DNA of 64,000 bases from Terriglobales bacterium (GTDB lineage: Bacteria; Acidobacteriota; Terriglobia; Terriglobales; Acidobacteriaceae), in NCBI GenBank assembly GCA_035567895.1, contig DATMPC010000110.1, positions 1 through 64,000 of the forward strand, read 5' to 3'. The notes under the pieces are model-generated. The model ran no database searches and was not told the DNA's origin. It worked only from the letters and a program-made list of their open reading frames with translations. The translations under genes and the position numbers were made by a program. Below, piece by piece: positions 59,640-64,000 of this stretch (positions within the stretch are counted from its first letter, which is position 1; each line of letters opens with the position of its first letter).

Positions 59640-62600
59640 TTAAGCGCGGAGACTACGGATTCGATCGGCTACATCGCGGTAGTCGATATTCGCGCCATAG
59701 ACTTCCATGAAGTGGTCGAGAGCAGCCTTTTTGTTCCCGGCAGACTCAAAGGCATTCGCCATATCGTAGTAAACAGCGAGTCGGCTGTCCTCGCTGATAC
59801 CACTTATATTCAGCGCCCGTTCATACCACCGGATTGCGGCCTGGGGAGCGCCTTTGTCCACGAGGCACTGCGCCAGCCAGGTGTAAGCCTGGATTGGCTG
59901 GGAAAACGGAGACCCGTTATCGACCGCCCGGCAGACCTTCTGCAACTCGCTGATCGCTTCATCAAGCAGTCCCATCTCGCGGAAAGCGACGCCGAGGTTG
60001 TAATGCGTTTCGGGATCATCTTCCTCGCTCGCTGGCTCGTCCATGCCCTCCTTGAATTCGTCGAGGAGGTCGGAAAGCATGGACGTCGCCTGCTGAGACT
60101 CGCTCCCGTTGGACTCCAACACCGAAACAGGACTGGCTTGGACGGTAACCTGCGGACGGACTTGCGCAGCCGGAGCTGTCACCGGCTTCTGAGTGGGAGA
60201 CGATTTTGCTACTGCGGGCACCGGCGGAGGCGTGAGGTCTCCGAGCGCGTCTTCCAGATCGGCCACCATGCCGGCTAGCGGATTTGCTGTTGCTCGCTCA
60301 GGTGCTCTGGGACGCGTGGACGCTGCGACCGGGGCAGCCACCGGTGGGGGAATCAGACCTTCCAATCCTGACTTCCCTGCCTCGTCGGTCAACAGGTCGC
60401 CGAGCACATCCTCGATCTCCCCCGCAGCCGCTTCTACCGGCCGCTCCGGAACAGGAGGCTTCTTTGTAGTCTTGAAAGCCGGATCCGCGGATTTCGGTTC
60501 CTTTGTAGGCGCGGCTGGGTCAGGCTTGGGGCGTTGGGAAGTACCACCAAGATCGATGGTCACTGCCGGTTTATGTTCGACCTCGGGAATGAGTTCGGGC
60601 GCAACGGCGTGCATCTTCCCAGCGGATGCACGCAATTCGCGGAGCGCAGGATGATTCGGCGCCATCGTCTCCAGCCGCGCAATCGCGGTTTGTGCCTCAG
60701 ATGCCATGCCCTGCGATAAGTAAAAGCGGGCCTCTTCCAGAATCTCGTCGGGAGTACCTTCGGCAGTGATGCCCTGCACCTTGGCGCCGTGCGTTCCTGT
60801 TACGTGTTTCGCCTGCGCTTCGGCAGCCGCAGGAGATTCCACGGTCAGCATGTCTTCCCATTCGCTAGTCCCGTCGCCCTCGGCAACTTGTGGGGAGGCC
60901 GTAGCTGCGGGCGCCTCTGGCAGCGACTCATGGGAAACCGCTAAGAGATCGAACTCCGCAATCGATGGCTCCTGGGGAGGAGCATCCGCCGCGGCGTCTT
61001 TAAGTGCAGTCTCCTCCTTAATAGAAGATGCTTGGAATGTCGGCGGATCGCTCGGCGCAAGCGGTTCGTGGCGACGAGATCCGGACGGCACTGCGTCAAC
61101 ATCAACCACCGGCGCGGTTGCGGCCACTCCCGCACCCTGCGCGTTGTATTTCGCCGCCATTTCTCGGAACTGTGTCGCTTGTTCCTCGAAACCGGCGGCA
61201 GTGTAAATCTCCACTAACGCGATGCACGAATTAGCTGCGTCGGCGAAACGTCCGACGCGCGCGTACATTGATGCGAGTCGCTGGCGCAAACGAATGTCTT
61301 TGGGAGCCTTGGGTAAAACTTCTTCCAGCGGGGCGATCGCTTTTTCAGGGACATTGTAGGAGGCAAACAATTCGGAATCAGTGAGAGCTGAATCGATGTC
61401 CTCTGCCAAATCCCTCGAGTATTCCTGGACAAAAGCCGGAGGCGCATCGAGCTCGTCGCCCATCAACGCTTCCACCATCAACGCCTGCTCACCCTCTTCG
61501 GCAGATAGCTCTCGCGTGACCGAATCCTTGCCCATGCGCCCCATGATCTGCCGGTAATTCTGTTCGTGAAGTGGATTTTGGGGTTCGGTCTGAGCTAGCA
61601 GCTGATAGAGATCGGCGGCCTGTTGCAGCTGTCCAGCCTGCACGTAGGCATGCGCCAGCAATTCCTGTACTTCACACAGCGAAGCCGCGGGAGCTCCTAC
61701 CTTCTGCAACAGCGCTAATGTCGACTGCAGAGCCGACGCGCTCTCTTTAGTCTTCGAAACAGACGCCGATAAAGCATCGAGAAGCGCCTGGCTGTTGGAA
61801 GGTAAGAACTTGTCCGCGTAGCGCTCGTAAACACCGACCGCGTGCTCGACCTTCCCGGCATCCAGCAGTGCCGTCGCGTATGTCGTAATAATAGAAGGAT
61901 CGTTTTGCTCGGCTACAACCTTGGCGATCAGCGGGTCTGCCTTCTCGAAGTTGCCGGTTTGCAGGTAGGCCTGGAGTAGCTGCCGCACCACTTCGGGACG
62001 AGACTCGGCATCAGTCAGTTTCGATAGATTCTCAACCGCCACAGCACTGTTGCCAGACTCGCCGGCGATTTGTCCGCGCAGTAACAGTGCCGGACTGTAC
62101 TTTGGATCGAGTTTGAGGACCTTGGAGAGCGCTTCGTCGGCGGCATCCGCGGAGCCACGCTGATACAGTGACTGGGCGGAATTGAAATAGATCTCGAGCG
62201 CTTCTTGGTTCTTACCGAGCTTCAGGTACAGATCGGCAACCTTGGCCTGCATCGCTGCATTCTCGGGGTCAAGGTCGAGCATCTTCTTCAGAACGCCGGT
62301 CGCCTGTTCGCGCTCATTGTTCCTGAGATATTGCTCTGCTACTGCCGAGTAATGCGCACGCGCGTCGTTGTAGAGACCTTGCTGGGTGTACAACTCAGCC
62401 AGACGTACAACCGAATCCAACGCACCTGGATTCAGTTTCGTTAACTTTTTGTAAATGGCGATGGCCTTCACGACGAAGCCATCGGATGAATAGGCTTCGC
62501 CAACTTTTCTGAAGTAGTCCGCTGCCAGATCTCCGCGCCCCAGTCGTGCGTATAGATCGCCGATAGTGTTGAGTACGGTGAGGTCTTTGGGATCCTGTTT

Positions 62601-62708
62601 TAGAACTTTCTCGTATTCGGCAATGGCGTTCTGCAGCTTGCCCTGCTGCACAAACTTCTCAGCCGCGCTGAGGATCTTTGCTTTGTTGAAACCGAAGCCA
62701 AGCGCCAT
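59640..62708 (-). CDS. Very long TPR-repeat protein
   Basis: 1,022 residues. Tandem TPR units fill about residues 15-420 (KLQNAIAEYEKVLKQDPKDL, ADYFRKVGEAYSSDGFVVKA) and again about 900-1022 (PETHYNLGVAFREMGLLDEA). The middle, about 540-900, is Ala/Pro/Thr-rich and low in complexity. No signal or membrane segment, so a cytoplasmic scaffold. The start at 62708 (MALGFGFNKAKILSAAEKFV) begins right before the first TPR; a 24-residue extension to 62780 is rejected. Partner unknown. Confidence 0.8.
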   Translation of the reverse strand: MALGFGFNKAKILSAAEKFVQQGKLQNAIAEYEKVLKQDPKDLTVLNTIGDLYARLGRGDLAADYFRKVGEAYSSDGFVVKAIAIYKKLTKLNPGALDSVVRLAELYTQQGLYNDARAHYSAVAEQYLRNNEREQATGVLKKMLDLDPENAAMQAKVADLYLKLGKNQEALEIYFNSAQSLYQRGSADAADEALSKVLKLDPKYSPALLLRGQIAGESGNSAVAVENLSKLTDAESRPEVVRQLLQAYLQTGNFEKADPLIAKVVAEQNDPSIITTYATALLDAGKVEHAVGVYERYADKFLPSNSQALLDALSASVSKTKESASALQSTLALLQKVGAPAASLCEVQELLAHAYVQAGQLQQAADLYQLLAQTEPQNPLHEQNYRQIMGRMGKDSVTRELSAEEGEQALMVEALMGDELDAPPAFVQEYSRDLAEDIDSALTDSELFASYNVPEKAIAPLEEVLPKAPKDIRLRQRLASMYARVGRFADAANSCIALVEIYTAAGFEEQATQFREMAAKYNAQGAGVAATAPVVDVDAVPSGSRRHEPLAPSDPPTFQASSIKEETALKDAAADAPPQEPSIAEFDLLAVSHESLPEAPAATASPQVAEGDGTSEWEDMLTVESPAAAEAQAKHVTGTHGAKVQGITAEGTPDEILEEARFYLSQGMASEAQTAIARLETMAPNHPALRELRASAGKMHAVAPELIPEVEHKPAVTIDLGGTSQRPKPDPAAPTKEPKSADPAFKTTKKPPVPERPVEAAAGEIEDVLGDLLTDEAGKSGLEGLIPPPVAAPVAASTRPRAPERATANPLAGMVADLEDALGDLTPPPVPAVAKSSPTQKPVTAPAAQVRPQVTVQASPVSVLESNGSESQQATSMLSDLLDEFKEGMDEPASEEDDPETHYNLGVAFREMGLLDEAISELQKVCRAVDNGSPFSQPIQAYTWLAQCLVDKGAPQAAIRWYERALNISGISEDSRLAVYYDMANAFESAGNKKAALDHFMEVYGANIDYRDVADRIRSLRA

Positions 62709-62986
62709 ATTTGGAGAGTCCGAAAACGATAAAGACTGGCCACCCGCCTGTGCGGTCGATACTTGACGGCGCCGCGTCACCAGGGGTCAATTGCACCCGC
62801 AACCCACACGGACGCACACTTCTAAACGCAGGGCTGCGCCGGTGGGCTAACGTTAACACATCCATTGTGAGGCCTGAAGCAGGCCGGGTCTTAGTTGTAA
62901 CGGGTAAACACCTGATTACGATAGGCTTCGGACTACGTGGTTACTGCCGGTTTCTAATCAGTCAAGAGATTCGGGCTTTCAGGACT
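62709..62986. other. Gap between TPR gene and typA
   Basis: 278 bases on the upstream side of the TPR gene and the downstream side of typA. No gene, clear terminator or repeat was noticed. Confidence 0.5.
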
Positions 62987-64000
62987 TCAGTCCCTTTCGG
63001 CTCCCACCAACTGCGCGCCGCGCTTTGGCCGCCGGTTGGCCTGGAGAATCTTCTTGCGCAGACGAAGCATTTTGGGAGTTACTTCGACAAATTCATCGTC
63101 GGAGATGAATTCAATCGCCTGCTCCAAGTTGAGAGCCTTATGTGGCACGAGGCGAATGGCTTCATCGGCGGTGGAAGCTCGCATGTTAGTCAGCTTCTTC
63201 TCGCGGACGACGTTCACGTCGAGATCAACATCGCGAGCGTTCTCGCCAATAATCATTCCTTCGTAAACGTCGGTTCCCGGTCCCACGAGCAGCTCGCCTC
63301 GTTCCTGCAGGTTGTAAAGCGCGTAAGCCGTAGCGACCCCTGCACGATCCGCAACCAGCGCGCCGGTTAAGCGTTGTGGAATCTCACCCTGGTACTCCAT
63401 GTAGCCGTCGAACAGCGAGTTCATCACCATGGTCCCGCGAGTGTCGGTGAGCAATTCGCTGCGTAATCCAATTAGTCCGCGGCTTGGGACGCGGAATTCC
63501 AGACGTACGCGGCCGTAGCCATGATTATGCATTTTCGTCATCTCGCCTTTGCGCGGGCCAAGCTTTTCGATTACCACGCCGATAAAGTTTTCTGGGATAT
63601 CGATGGTCAGGTGCTCCACCGGTTCCATTAGCTTGCCATCAACCTTGCGAGTCACGATCTCGGGCTTGCCGACCATGAGCTCATACCCTTCGCGTCGCAT
63701 AGTCTCGATCAGGATCGAGAGCTGCAACTCCCCGCGGCCCATCACCTTGAAACTGTCTGTATTGACCGTCTCCTCAACCTTGAGGCTCACGTTAGTCAAG
63801 AGCTCCTTCTCCAGACGATCGCGAAGGTTGCGCGAGGTTACATATTGACCGTCACGTCCCGCAAACGGCGACGTATTGACCGTGAACTGCATCGCGATCG
63901 TGGGTTCGTCGATAACAATCGGCGGCATCGGTGCAGGCGACTCGATACCAGTAATAGTCTCGCCGATCGTGATTCCGGTGACGCCGGCAATTGCGACGAT
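62987..64000 (-). CDS. typA: TypA/BipA ribosome-associated GTPase, C-terminal part (5' partial)
   Basis: The frame is open to the window end, so only the C-terminal 337 residues are seen. They include domain II end ([20 protein letters not shown]), the EF-G-like domain III and V ([40 protein letters not shown]), and the typical TypA C-terminal segment ([20 protein letters not shown]). TypA binds ribosomes under stress and in 50S assembly. The GTPase domain lies outside. The last ten residues are basic. Confidence 0.93.
   Translation of the reverse strand: MVAIAGVTGITIGETITGIESPAPMPPIVIDEPTIAMQFTVNTSPFAGRDGQYVTSRNLRDRLEKELLTNVSLKVEETVNTDSFKVMGRGELQLSILIETMRREGYELMVGKPEIVTRKVDGKLMEPVEHLTIDIPENFIGVVIEKLGPRKGEMTKMHNHGYGRVRLEFRVPSRGLIGLRSELLTDTRGTMVMNSLFDGYMEYQGEIPQRLTGALVADRAGVATAYALYNLQERGELLVGPGTDVYEGMIIGENARDVDLDVNVVREKKLTNMRASTADEAIRLVPHKALNLEQAIEFISDDEFVEVTPKMLRLRKKILQANRRPKRGAQLVGAERD

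Overview
The window reads as a chromosomal segment from a soil bacterium of the phylum Acidobacteriota, probably class Terriglobia. This is an inference from gene content. The indicators are an Oar-type TonB receptor of about 1,100 residues with an N-terminal carboxypeptidase-like domain, an ECF sigma operon with an anti-sigma factor fused to HEAT repeats, DUF4097 and DUF5818-type secreted proteins, a 42-residue Lys/Arg-rich protein, and many short palindromic or tandem repeats between genes. No rRNA or tRNA gene, CRISPR array, transposase or phage gene was seen.

Layout: (1) 1-1442: end of argH, a minimal N-acetylglutamate synthase, hicB with a broken hicA, and a 42-residue basic protein. (2) 1541-6991: a LysR regulator divergent from leuABCD; LeuA lacks its usual feedback domain and the gap between regulator and operon holds palindromes. 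(3) 7042-11797: an Ig-like lipoprotein, two overlapping transsulfuration PLP enzymes behind a strong promoter and a long structured leader, and a divergent sugar porter. (4) 11865-17022: small proteins, then an ECF sigma / HEAT anti-sigma / DUF4097 / double-PDZ operon. (5) 17364-20450: an ATP-grasp ligase with an abutting luciferase-like monooxygenase, preceded by 22-bp tandem repeats, then a cupin and an ArsR regulator. (6) 20747-28418: a secreted Cna-like protein, LytTR regulator, selA, DUF488, acpS, pyk, a BrkB-like membrane protein, DinB and STAS proteins.

(7) 28436-37712: a uronate/pectin region with uxaC, a GH28 polygalacturonase, a large TonB receptor, a LysR regulator and a Tat-exported Gfo/Idh/MocA oxidoreductase. 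(8) 37788-42040: a membrane protein, a His/Met-rich secreted protein, a receiver-like protein, a secreted DinB and an unknown protein whose last codons lie inside a dispersed repeat. (9) 42179-45700: an ACS-family transporter, a methyltransferase and a GC-rich isoprenylcysteine methyltransferase-like gene framed by dispersed repeats. (10) 45795-53977: chrB sitting between a decayed 5' fragment of a tolC-like gene and the intact tolC-RND-adaptor operon, then a YncE-like propeller. (11) 54249-64000: a copper-radical (galactose oxidase-like) oxidase, a DGPF/YCII protein overlapping a degenerate sigma-like gene, a LOG-family protein, a small membrane protein, a TPR protein of about 1,000 residues and the end of typA/bipA.

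The most novel-looking parts are the ATP-grasp/LLM pair, the four-gene envelope-stress operon, the sigma-like/DGPF pair, the rearranged chrB-tolC locus, the met leader, and several families of short repeats. None shows a hallmark of a known defence or mobile system. All calls rest on reading the sequence; no database search was possible.
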